A stretch of 33,231 bases of DNA from positions 1,857,696 to 1,890,926 of the forward strand of contig BFEA01000305.1 in NCBI GenBank assembly GCA_003427395.1. The letters run 5' to 3'. Origin of the DNA: Chara braunii (lineage: Eukaryota; Streptophyta; Charophyceae; Charales; Characeae). Positions within the stretch are counted from its first letter, which is position 1. Each line of letters begins with the position of its first letter. The notes below the pieces were generated by a model. The model did no database searches. It saw only the letters and a list, made by a program, of their open reading frames with translations, and was not told the origin of the DNA. Below are positions 27,193 to 33,231 of this stretch, in pieces. Made by a program: the position numbers and the translations under genes.

Positions 27193-27929
27193 CTGATCTG
27201 CTAATGATCTCTAAAGAACAGCTAAATTCACTGTGGCAGCAATTCAAAGCCTTGTCTTCTCAGAAACTGGCCAGCGTGCTTTGGTTACAGGCGTACCTGG
27301 CAGGGGCGTCGGCGGTAAATCTGGCTGCAAAAGGTATGAAGATCTCTACCACCTGCATAAGATGCAGATGGCCTTGGGAAAACAATCGGCACCTATGCCT
27401 CACCTGTCCGGCCTCTAGCAGGATCTGGGACTGGTGGACCAGACATTGGAGGAGGATCACAAAGGATTCCTTTCAATGGACCAGAGTAGCCGAATGGATT
27501 ATTTCTGGCATTCACAGGACATTGGAGGCACTTATTGCCGAATTTCTGACATTGGAGGCACTTATTGCCGAATGGATTATTTCAGGCATTCACAGGAAAG
27601 ATGTCAAATCTGAGGAAGAATGGTTATACGTAGCCCAGACAATAAGGGCAATACTGATGAAAGTGATTTGGGATGACGGGAACAATCAACTGTTCAGATC
27701 ATCCTACAGGTCGGATCCTCAGATCAAGAGCACGATTGCGCAGCAGATCAGACTCATGATCAGGAGTGACTGTATCAGACATAAGGTCCCGGGTTCAGCG
27801 AATTCGAGGAAATGGTTTTGGAACACCTGGGGGAGGGACTCCAGGCTTGTTATATTAGATTCTGTCGGTAGACTCGATTTTTGTCAGTCAGTGGCTATTA
27901 GCTCCGGTGGGTCATGGGGAGCGCTTTAG
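27193..27929 (+). pseudogene. LINE-D ORF2 C-terminal region with zf-RVT
   Basis: Continues LINE-D after the 2.1-kb unit. It reads LASVLWLQAYLAGASAVNL, then the zinc-binding pattern CX2C and HX4C in CIRCRWPWENNRHLCLTC, then RAILMKVIWDDGNNQLF and KWFWNTWGRDSRLV, with a TAG stop at 27927-27929. The frame has no stop inside. Two in-frame duplications enlarge it: 27518-27543 is repeated at 27548-27573, and 27492-27519 at 27570-27597. By chance the frame is also open backwards through the inserted A tail to about 27003. Confidence 0.9.
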
Positions 27930-28197
27930 CTCCCCACCATAGAGTCTACGTTAACAAGCTGTTGGAGGGAGGTAGTGGACGGGTCTTCGAAGTAAAGTTG
28001 TACCTGGGTTACCCTTCTTTTTTTTTGTTTTGGAGAGCTGTTGTTTCGTTCAAAGGGACACTGGACCCGGTTTCCCGGAGCCTAAGCTGGGTAGTGGCCC
28101 CAGTCTTTTTCTCGGGATTATTGTGGGGTTTCCCGGCCCCGGTTTCCTTCGATTTGAGCAGTAAAGTTCCGTGGTTCTCCAAAAAAAAAGAAAAAAA
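27930..28197 (+). other. LINE-D 3' UTR and A-rich tail
   Basis: It contains ACACTGGACCCGGTTTCCCG near 28059, a degenerate version of the shared hairpin, followed by the CTGGGTAGTGGCCCC word that LINE-C also has on its minus strand. AAAAAAAAAGAAAAAAAG closes the element at about 28181-28197. Confidence 0.8.
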
Positions 28198-28285
28198 GAA
28201 ACACAACGCACCCTGATTATGAATGTATACAAGCAAGCTTTCTGGTCATGTACAGCCAAACTTAGGGTGTGTTGTGTTCGGGGGA
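28198..28285. mobile_element. Right part of MITE copy M1 behind LINE-D
   Basis: Begins with the second target copy GAAACACAACGCAC (28198-28211), then runs CCTGATTATGAATGTATACA to the right terminal repeat, which ends TGTTGTGTTCGGGGGA at 28285. Together with 21407-21427 it rebuilds one MITE of the M2 type. Confidence 0.85.
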
Positions 28286-28358
28286 CGATGTTGGCAACTG
28301 AGAATTGGTGTCAACCAACCGGAACGACCAGACCTACTAGGCCCGTTGGCCCTACCCT

Positions 28359-28455
28359 CTTCCCCCGAACACAACGCGCCCTGATTATGAATGTATACAA
28401 GCAATTTTTCGGGTCGCATGCGGCCGAAATTAGGGAGCGTTGTACTCGGGGGAAG
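28359..28455. mobile_element. MITE copy M2 (97 bp)
   Basis: Terminal inverted repeats run from CTTCCCCCGAACACAACGC at 28359 to the CGTTGTACTCGGGGGAAG end at 28455, about 28 bp with few mismatches. The inside shares TGATTATGAATGTATACAAG with M1. It has no coding capacity. The parent transposase is not in this window. Confidence 0.85.
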
Positions 28456-28517
28456 CCTGGTAGCAACTGAGAAGCGGTGGCAGTCGACCAAAATGACCAG
28501 AACTACCAGTAACCGCG

Positions 28518-28616
28518 GGGGCAAGGTCCCACTTGCGCAAATTAGGAGATTTCGGCCGTTGATCTTTGCGATCTACGGTCACTATCTCTTAGGTCGTGCA
28601 AGTGGGACCTAGCCCC
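28518..28616. mobile_element. Small inverted-repeat element (99 bp)
   Basis: AAGGTCCCACTTGCGC near the left end (28523-28538) is matched by GTGCAAGTGGGACCT at 28596-28610, with flanking GGGGC/GCCCC outside. The inside holds a further stem, CCGTTGATC/GATCTACGG, with one mismatch. It looks like a MITE of another family. Confidence 0.75.
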
Positions 28617-28671
28617 GGCTTCCGGAGGGGTGCGGGGCAAAAAGGGGGGCAGGAACGAGGTTACCCAAAAA

Positions 28672-28745
28672 AAGAGTCTAGCTCAGTGGGTACACCAATG
28701 AACTGTTGAAATACAGACCAGGTGCTGTGTTCGAATCCGTATTTG
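28672..28745 (+). mobile_element. tRNA-derived SINE, copy 1 (head region)
   Basis: TAGCTCAGTGGG at 28679-28690 fits a Pol III A box, and GTGTTCGAATCC at 28727-28738 fits a B box. The words between are shared with copy 2 (GAACTGTT-AAATACAGACC). I see no clear body or tail after about 28745, so this copy may be truncated. Confidence 0.7.
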
Positions 28746-28799
28746 AAGTCGATATAAGCGAAAATAACAATTTATAAAAAGAAAGTAAACAAAAAAATT

Positions 28800-28880
28800 A
28801 TATTATGAGCGAAAAAGGGGGAACTCGAATCCTCAAACGCGTCCAGATTCAACGCTGCTAGGTAGTGGGACTTGGTCCCT
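28800..28880 (-). other. Possible tRNA-like relic
   Basis: On the minus strand GAGGATTCGAGTTCCCCC resembles a B box and T arm, and CTAGCAG lies at A-box distance. It is too weak to call a tRNA or a SINE. Confidence 0.25.
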
Positions 28881-28915
28881 GGTGTCACCTCTCCGAAATG
28901 ACGAGAACTGCCCGT

Positions 28916-29011
28916 CTTCCCCCGAACACAACGCACCCTTATTTTGGCTGTATCTGGCCGGATATATAGCTTATATACATTTATTTTTAGGGTGCGTTAT
29001 GTTGGGGGAAG
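28916..29011. mobile_element. MITE copy M3 (96 bp), inverted relative to M1 and M2
   Basis: Terminal repeats CTTCCCCCGAACACAACGC and, at the right end, GCGTTATGTTGGGGGAAG. The inside (TTTTGGCTGTATCTGGCCGG) matches the reverse complement of the inside of M1, so the orientation is opposite. Confidence 0.85.
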
Positions 29012-29281
29012 GCGGTAGGCAGGCTATATTCTTCTCCCATTTTCACGTCTCACTACCTGCCTACGACTGCTCCTAAGCCTATACAGGGGGCCCGGGAAAG
29101 AAAAAGGCACCAGAATCATCAGTAGTGCAGTGATCCGACAGTGACACAGGTAGCAGAAAACTACACTACACGGCTGCGGAAGGAGTCCAGGGGTCTGGTC
29201 CCACCTACGGCCGTTGAGTTGAGAAACCTCAACGGTGTGACACCATTTACCGCATTTTTTAAATCCGAAAAATGCATTTCA
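29012..29281. other. Short unique stretch with a perfect hairpin at 29211-29235
   Basis: CCGTTGAG at 29211-29218 pairs with CTCAACGG at 29228-29235. The words before it (GGTCCCAC and CGGCCGTTGA) echo the element at 28518-28616. No gene is visible. TGCATTTCA at 29273-29281 is the left target copy of the next SINE. Confidence 0.6.
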
Positions 29282-29470
29282 ACCCAAGAGCCTAGCTCAG
29301 TGGGTACACCATTGAACTGTTAAAATACAGACCCGTGTTCGAACCTAGATGACAGAACTTGACGAGTAAACCCAAATGTTTCTGAAATTGCCTGGGGCTG
29401 GTCAGCTCAATGATGATATCTCAAGACCGTCGCCTCCTTAAAAGAAAGAAAAAAAAAAAAAAAAAAAAAA
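29282..29470 (+). mobile_element. tRNA-derived SINE, copy 2, complete with target duplication
   Basis: A box TAGCTCAGTGGG at 29293-29304 and B box GTGTTCGAACC at 29335-29345 lie in a tRNA-like head. A body of about 100 bp follows, and an A-rich tail at about 29440-29470. TGCATTTCA stands on both sides (29273-29281 and 29472-29480). SINEs are transcribed by RNA polymerase III and moved by a partner LINE. I see no obvious match of the body end to the LINE tails in this window. Confidence 0.85.
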
Positions 29471-29563
29471 TTGCATTTCAGATTTATTCGTAGCAGTTTT
29501 TATTCATGCGAAAATACTGGTTTCTGTCGAGGATTCTGCGTATCTTCAATGTTCAAGTACCAT

Positions 29564-29690
29564 ATGGGCCTCGCTGCACTACTCTCGAAATGTGCAAAAC
29601 GAGAGTGAATCTTCCCCTAGAATATGGAAAGATGCACTGCCATGATTTTTGTCTTTTGTGCATGTCGAGAGTAGTGCAGCGAGGACCCAT
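29564..29690. mobile_element. Inverted-repeat element (127 bp)
   Basis: The left arm GCCTCGCTGCACTACTCTCG at about 29568-29587 is matched by CGAGAGTAGTGCAGCGAGG near 29665-29683. The arms extend to about 35 bp with small gaps (ATGGG outside, TGTGCAAAA inside). No coding capacity. The next stretch ends in a diverged right arm near 29785-29815 (GTGCATGTGGTGAGCAACGG). Confidence 0.8.
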
Positions 29691-30192
29691 GATGTGGAAA
29701 CACGAGGACGTCGAAGTGGGTCCAAAGAGCAATGAATATAGGCAAGAACACGGAAACATACATCTACTTTCTTTTTTCTTTTGTTTGTGCATGTGGTGAG
29801 CAACGGAGCGAGGCCTTATAGAGCCCACGCACGACAGGTACGGCTTTCATTGCACTGCTGCTACCTGTGCTGGGAAATGGGGAGAATTTTTTTTTTTTGG
29901 GAGAAAATGGGGATAGGCCTTGTGCTGAGAGGAGGGGAGAAAAAAAAAGAAAAGAAAAGAAAGGAACACGGAATCGCCACAGCGTGGCGCCGCCGCTGGG
30001 CAAAGAAAAAGCGGGAGTGCGCCTCGACTCCTACTACCTACGTAGTAGGCGCGTGTGTCCACAGTGCGACTTGAAGCTGGCTGTGGGACTACTGCGCTGC
30101 TGCTACTACGTAGGCGCGTGTCTACAGTGCGACTTGAAGCTGGCTGCATGGCTGTAGGCATGCAGAGATACAGCACATCGATCACCACGTCC
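29691..30192. other. No gene; local duplication with 63-bp spacing
   Basis: CAGTGCGACTTGAAGCTGGC occurs at 30062-30081 and again at 30125-30144, each preceded by a TAGGCGCGTGT word and CTAC/CTACG words. ACGGAATCGCCACAG near 29969-29983 is shared with 21350-21364. Runs of A and AAAG lie near 29940-29970. I see no credible coding region. Confidence 0.6.
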
Positions 30193-30349
30193 AAGTGGGA
30201 TCTCGCTCCACTGCTCAACGCAACTTCTAAATGTATATGTGGGCGGTAATAGTCTTGATACGTTCAAGACGTTCGATTCGTACGAATGCATCTGGTCAAA
30301 ATATGTCCAGATCCCTGTAGAGTGTCGAGCATGGGAGCGAGACCCATGG
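30193..30349. mobile_element. Inverted-repeat element related to 29564-29690 (157 bp)
   Basis: AAGTGGGATCTCGCTCCACT and GCTCAACG at the left end face CGAGCATGGGAGCGAGACCC at the right end. The arms resemble those of 29564-29690 (common words CTCGCT-CA and CTC-AC), so both may be one MITE family. Confidence 0.6.
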
Positions 30350-30377
30350 ACTACTGGGTAGTTTGCTGCTAGCCTCG

Positions 30378-30460
30378 GATGGGAAGTGGGGGAAGAGGGG
30401 GAAGCGGAGGAGGAAGCGGAGGGGGAAGCGGAGGGGGAAGCGGAGGAGGAAGCGGAGGAG
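30378..30460. repeat. 12-bp purine-rich minisatellite
   Basis: Units of the type GGGGGAAGCGGA and GGAGGAAGCGGA, about six copies. A plus-strand frame through it is Arg/Lys-rich and is not taken as a gene. Confidence 0.9.
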
Positions 30461-30817
30461 GGTGTGGAGAACAAGGAAACGAAGGAAGAGGAGGGTACGT
30501 AGAAGAGTGCCGTTTGCGGCGACACGACAATTGAGGTACGCCTGTGTTCCCATCCCACGTGCTACGCCAAAGAAAAATACGATAACTCCTATAGGTCGAG
30601 AAAACTACAGCATGCACTTCTTCCGTGCCATTGATCCCCCACCCCTCTTCCCTCTTCCCTCGTTTTCTTCATCATCACGTCATCACCTCCTCCCTCCTCC
30701 GCATTTCCTCATATGCTGGTCATCTTTCTCTCTTTCCCATTCCTTTCGTGCGAACCCCTGTCTTCCCGTCCACAAGCGTCGACGTCACCATCACGTCATT
30801 TTTTCTCGTCCACTTCT

Positions 30818-30818
<1 letters not shown>
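30461..30818. other. No gene; pyrimidine-rich low-complexity sequence
   Basis: Mostly C/T-rich sequence with CATCATCACGTCATCACC-like words. Open frames here are Pro/Ser/Arg-rich and reflect composition only. Confidence 0.6.

Positions 30819-30864
<46 letters not shown>
30819..30864 (+). repeat. Homopolymer of 46 C
   Basis: An unbroken C run. The opposite strand is a 46-nt G run, able to form quadruplex structures. The exact length may be affected by sequencing. Confidence 0.95.
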
Positions 30865-30974
30865 TGATACTCAACTTTTCTCTTCCCCATTCCTTCGTCC
30901 CAACTTTCTTTCCTCTTACAGGTGTTGTTACCTCCATCACATCCTTATACTCTGCTTATCCTTCTTCCGATTCT

Positions 30975-31052
30975 CACTCTCCCCCTCCCTCTCTCCCTCT
31001 CTCCCTCTCTCCCTCTCTCCCTCTCTCTTCTCTCTCTCTCTCTCTCTCTCTC
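30975..31052 (+). repeat. CCCTCTCT and CT microsatellite
   Basis: Octamer-like CCCTCTCT repeats pass into a plain CT run ending near 31050. Confidence 0.95.
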
Positions 31053-31109
31053 CCCACAAAAAAACTTTGTCTGCACTCCCTTCCCCGTTAAACAGTAGTT
31101 GTCGAGTCC

Positions 31110-31145
31110 GTTGACACAGTTGACACAGTTGACACAGTTGATACA
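31110..31145. repeat. 9-bp tandem repeat, four copies
   Basis: TTGACACAG repeated four times, the last copy with one change (TTGATACAC). Confidence 0.9.
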
Positions 31146-31249
31146 CTAATTAGATTGCAAACCTTCGGCAGGAACCTTGTTTGAAAATGTTAGATCTCCT
31201 GTACGTCCTTTCTGATCTTCGCCTTTCTGGTCCTCATCCTCGTCCTGGT

Positions 31250-31560
31250 CCTCTCCTCCTCCTCCTCCTCCTCCTCCTCCTCCTCCTCCTCTTCCTTCTC
31301 CTTCTCCTGCTCCTGCTCCTGCTCTCTTCCCGCTCCTCCCTCTGGCCCTCTTCGTTCGTTGTCCTCCTCGTGCTCCTCCTCCTCCTCGTCGTGCTGCTCT
31401 CTTCCCGCTCTTCCCTCTGGTCCTCGTCGTTCGTTGTCCTCCTCGACGGCATGTGACGTCTTTATCTCAGCTATGAGTCCGGTCGAGAAAGAAAAAAGAG
31501 ATGAAAGTTCAACGAGTACGATAGCACCTCCTCCTCCTCCTCCTCCTCCTCACAAGAAAG
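31250..31560 (+). repeat. CTC-type triplet repeats with a 50-bp duplication
   Basis: CTC repeats lie at about 31254-31290 and 31528-31552. Between them a 50-bp segment starting GCTCTCTTCCCGCTC at 31321-31370 is repeated with a few changes at 31396-31445. Leu-rich frames here are compositional. Confidence 0.9.
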
Positions 31561-32086
31561 GAAAAAAGACAAAGGAAAGAGAAAAAGGAAAGAAGAAAAA
31601 GGGTAGTACCTCCGTCCAGTCGGGCCTTCGATCCGTGATTTTTTGTTGTGGTCCCCAGTGTTGGCGGCATTGAATGGGCTTGCTGCTTCTCCCGAAGCAC
31701 GTAAAACCGACATGACAGATGAAAAAAATTGTGAAGAGAACAGCTCGACTTCCTTTCCCTCTTGCCACTTCTCTTCCTCGTTCTCCGCCCCGCACTCCTC
31801 TCCTCTCCTCTCCTCCCCTCCCCTCCATTTTTTTTGTGATTTTCAATGGTGCTAGCCACTCTTTCTCTCGTTTCCTGCTCCTCGTTACGGCTTGCTCCGT
31901 GTTGCTGTTCGTACGTCTCTACGTTTCCTGGGAAGCAGTCGAGGGAAGAAAATTCGAATTGGAAAAGAAACATCGCCATCTTAAAAAAAAAAGAAAGAAG
32001 AGAAGGACATTGCGCGCGCTTTCTCTTCCTCTCCTCTCTTTGCGATTCAACTCCGTTGACGAAACGAAATGGTCATCCTGCGCACG
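31561..32086. other. No gene recognised
   Basis: Mixed purine- and pyrimidine-rich blocks (TCCTCTCCTC near 31800, A runs near 31985). Minus-strand frames are open for up to 150 codons but biased to Arg/Glu/Ser without domain signal. Confidence 0.5.
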
Positions 32087-32119
32087 TACTACTCCCTCGG
32101 GCGGAACAAGGGAGTAGTA
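32087..32119. repeat. Perfect 11-bp hairpin (TACTACTCCCT/AGGGAGTAGTA)
   Basis: The two arms are separated by 11 nt. The words TACTCCCT and AGGGAGTA recall ends of plant Stowaway-type MITEs, but the element is too short to decide. Confidence 0.6.
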
Positions 32120-32123
32120 ACCC

Positions 32124-32426
32124 AGCAAGCGAGCAATCAAACGGTCGAGCAAACGGTCGAGCAAACGGATGAGCTAACGAACTAGCAAACGGATAAGCAA
32201 ACGGATGAGCTAACGAACAAGCAAACGGACGAGCAAACAACCGAGCAATCAAACGGACGAGCAAACAAGCGAGCAATCAAACGGATGAGCAAACGGATGA
32301 GCAAACAAACGGATGAGCAAACGGATGAGCAAACGAACTAGCAAACGGATGAGCAAACGGATGAGCTAACGAACTAACAAACGGATGAGCTAACGAACTC
32401 GCAAACGGACGAGCAAACGGATGTGC
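32124..32426. repeat. 12-bp minisatellite (AAACGGATGAGC type), about 25 units
   Basis: Units AAACGGATGAGC, AAACGGACGAGC, TAACGAACTAGC and similar run over about 300 bp, with occasional 4-bp slips. There is sub-periodicity of 4 bp (GCAA, ACGG, ATGA). Since 12 is a multiple of three, a minus-strand frame reads Ala/Arg/Pro/Phe repeats; I do not call it a gene. Confidence 0.95.
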
Positions 32427-32570
32427 GTTCTAGTCGGGGGAAGAACGTAGCTTCCACGTCAGATATCCATCCATCTATTACCTTGAACCCACTCTTCCAC
32501 CGAATAGAACGCACTCGTGTTCGAACCATCAGCTCAGTGCACAGCACCGTCCTCCTTGTATGGACTCAGG

Positions 32571-32689
32571 GCATACTCACACTAGCGCTTTCCGAAATGC
32601 ATCTGACCGCATTTACGGCCAGATCTTCACGAACCGAACCGCATTTACGGCCACAGCGTAGGCGAAAATGTCCTAGTGTGTGAGTATGC
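32571..32689. mobile_element. Inverted-repeat element (119 bp) with two internal hairpins
   Basis: GCATACTCACACTAG at 32571-32585 faces CTAGTGTGTGAGTATGC at 32673-32689, the same word with two extra bases. Inside, ACCGCATTTACGGCCA stands at 32606-32621 and again at 32638-32653, each with a CCG/CGG stem. It looks like a MITE of a third kind in this window. Confidence 0.75.
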
Positions 32690-33231
32690 TTCTTAGACGC
32701 AAACTCCTCAGCACGGACTCGTTAATACCTCAGCGCGCAGCGCCCATCGTCATTGCGCTTACGGATAGGAGACCTGATCGATCGCTTTCTCCTCTCCTCT
32801 ACGCCGCTGTGCCCCTAACCTCCCACAGAAGGAGCCTACGTAGCAATCAAGAAGCGCGCAGAGCTTTTGCGAACATCCCACGCACACCACCACCTTGGCG
32901 CGGAACGTCCTCCCGCTCACCGTCCAGTCCCTCCTCTCTCCCACCCTCTCCTCTTTATCCGACCGAAGCTTCTCCGCCTGTGTTCGAATCCCTCCTTTCC
33001 CCCCCCCTGTCCTCTTTATATCCGACCGAAGCGTCTCCGCCTCTGTTCGAATCTCCGCCTCTCTGCCGCCGACTTGAACCTGCGCGCCTCTCCGCCCTCC
33101 CCCTCTCCTCAGTCTCCACCTGTTCATTCAAACGCCTCCCTCTCCCTTCGTGTAGTACTGGTGTAGTACTCTACCTACGTACGCTGTGAAGAACACAACG
33201 TCCTCCACGCCGCAGGTCGCGTTGAACACCC
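32690..33231. other. No gene recognised; local duplication
   Basis: A segment starting CTCTTTATCCGACCGAAGC at 32951 recurs with a 2-bp insert from 33012. The longest plus-strand frame (32680-33189) is Ser/Pro/Leu-rich and follows from C/T-rich composition. The window ends here, so a gene start beyond it cannot be judged. Confidence 0.5.

Larger units (their letters stand above)
21428..28197 (+). mobile_element. LINE-D: 5'-truncated LINE with 14-bp target duplication, carrying two later insertions
   Basis: The element starts inside reverse transcriptase motif A at 21428 and ends in an A-rich tail at 28197. It is bordered by GAAACACAACGCAC on both sides (21414-21427 and 28198-28211). Its coding order is continuous once two blocks are taken out: organelle DNA at about 22360-24325 and a retrotransposed unit at 25108-27181 with its own 11-bp duplication. 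The truncated start and A tail are typical of target-primed reverse transcription. The copy is related to LINE-C. Confidence 0.9.

Noticed and set aside
27003-27929. A single gene starting near 27003 with a Lys-rich linker
   Set aside because: The first part is a LINE 3' tail and its A-rich end translated as Lys/Glu/Arg. The real LINE-D frame enters at 27193. The joint frame is accidental.
30363-31114. Arg-rich and Pro/Ser-rich open frames near 30363-31114
   Set aside because: They follow from GGGGGAAGCGGA repeats, the C run and CT tracts. No domain-like sequence.
31181-31456. Leucine-rich membrane protein frame
   Set aside because: It is a CTC/CTT triplet repeat read in one frame. The hydrophobicity is only repeat composition.
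32087-32119. Transcription terminator hairpin
   Set aside because: A perfect stem alone is not evidence for termination in nuclear DNA, and the words fit the end of a plant MITE as well.
32073-32276. Repeat protein encoded by the 12-bp minisatellite on the minus strand
   Set aside because: The frame is open because 12 is divisible by three and the unit has no stop in that frame. No start context or flanking coding sequence supports it.
32680-33189. Gene of 169 codons at the right end
   Set aside because: Ser/Pro/Leu-rich, with C/T-rich DNA and an internal duplication; no recognisable domain and no splice or promoter signal I would trust.

Overview
The window is a piece of nuclear DNA from the plant lineage (Streptophyta) and consists almost entirely of transposable elements, organelle-DNA debris and simple repeats. 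I see no intact host gene. The lineage call rests on plant-type LINEs, on fragments of mitochondrial genes (rps7, rrn26, nad5, rps11, nad4), on a plastid-like rps8 and on a group II intron domain V. The visible organelle reading frames look normal without RNA editing, which would suit a charophyte alga or a bryophyte-grade plant. The species cannot be named from this sequence.

Layout. (1) 281-6424: LINE-A. Its 5' part (ORF1, endonuclease, reverse transcriptase) lies on the minus strand. Its missing C-terminal zinc finger and 3' UTR follow on the plus strand, as expected for a twin-primed (5'-inverted) insertion. (2) 6598-7885: a perfect palindrome, TA microsatellites and a 43-bp tandem array. 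(3) 7886 to about 13990: LINE-B, nearly full length, from a different family, broken by many stops and frameshifts. (4) About 14003-14242: a solo LINE 3' tail. (5) 15817-20886 (minus): LINE-C, 5'-truncated at the endonuclease and interrupted by an AT-rich island at about 17115-17615. (6) 21061-21350: a second, unrelated 43-bp tandem array. (7) 21407-28285: a nested structure. A small TIR element (MITE) is split by LINE-D, with a perfect 14-bp target duplication. LINE-D is itself split by a mosaic of mitochondrial and plastid DNA (about 22360-24325) and by a 2.1-kb retrotransposed unit (25108-27181, 11-bp target duplication). That unit carries an unknown ORF, a cluster of G-boxes and a LINE-like 3' tail. 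(8) 28286-30350: more MITEs, hairpin elements and tRNA-derived SINEs, one with a clear target duplication. (9) 30350-33231: low-complexity DNA, including a 46-nt C run, CT and CTC tracts and a 12-bp minisatellite.

The parts make sense as one retrotransposition system and its dependants. The A/C/D-type LINE copies and the solo tails share a 3'-UTR hairpin with compensatory base changes, a plausible signal for recognition by their reverse transcriptase. The 2.1-kb unit inside LINE-D carries the same hairpin and a poly(A) tail, so it looks like a non-autonomous passenger moved by those LINEs. The best candidates for something undescribed are this passenger unit, the four-layer nesting around it, and the organelle mosaic inside the same LINE.
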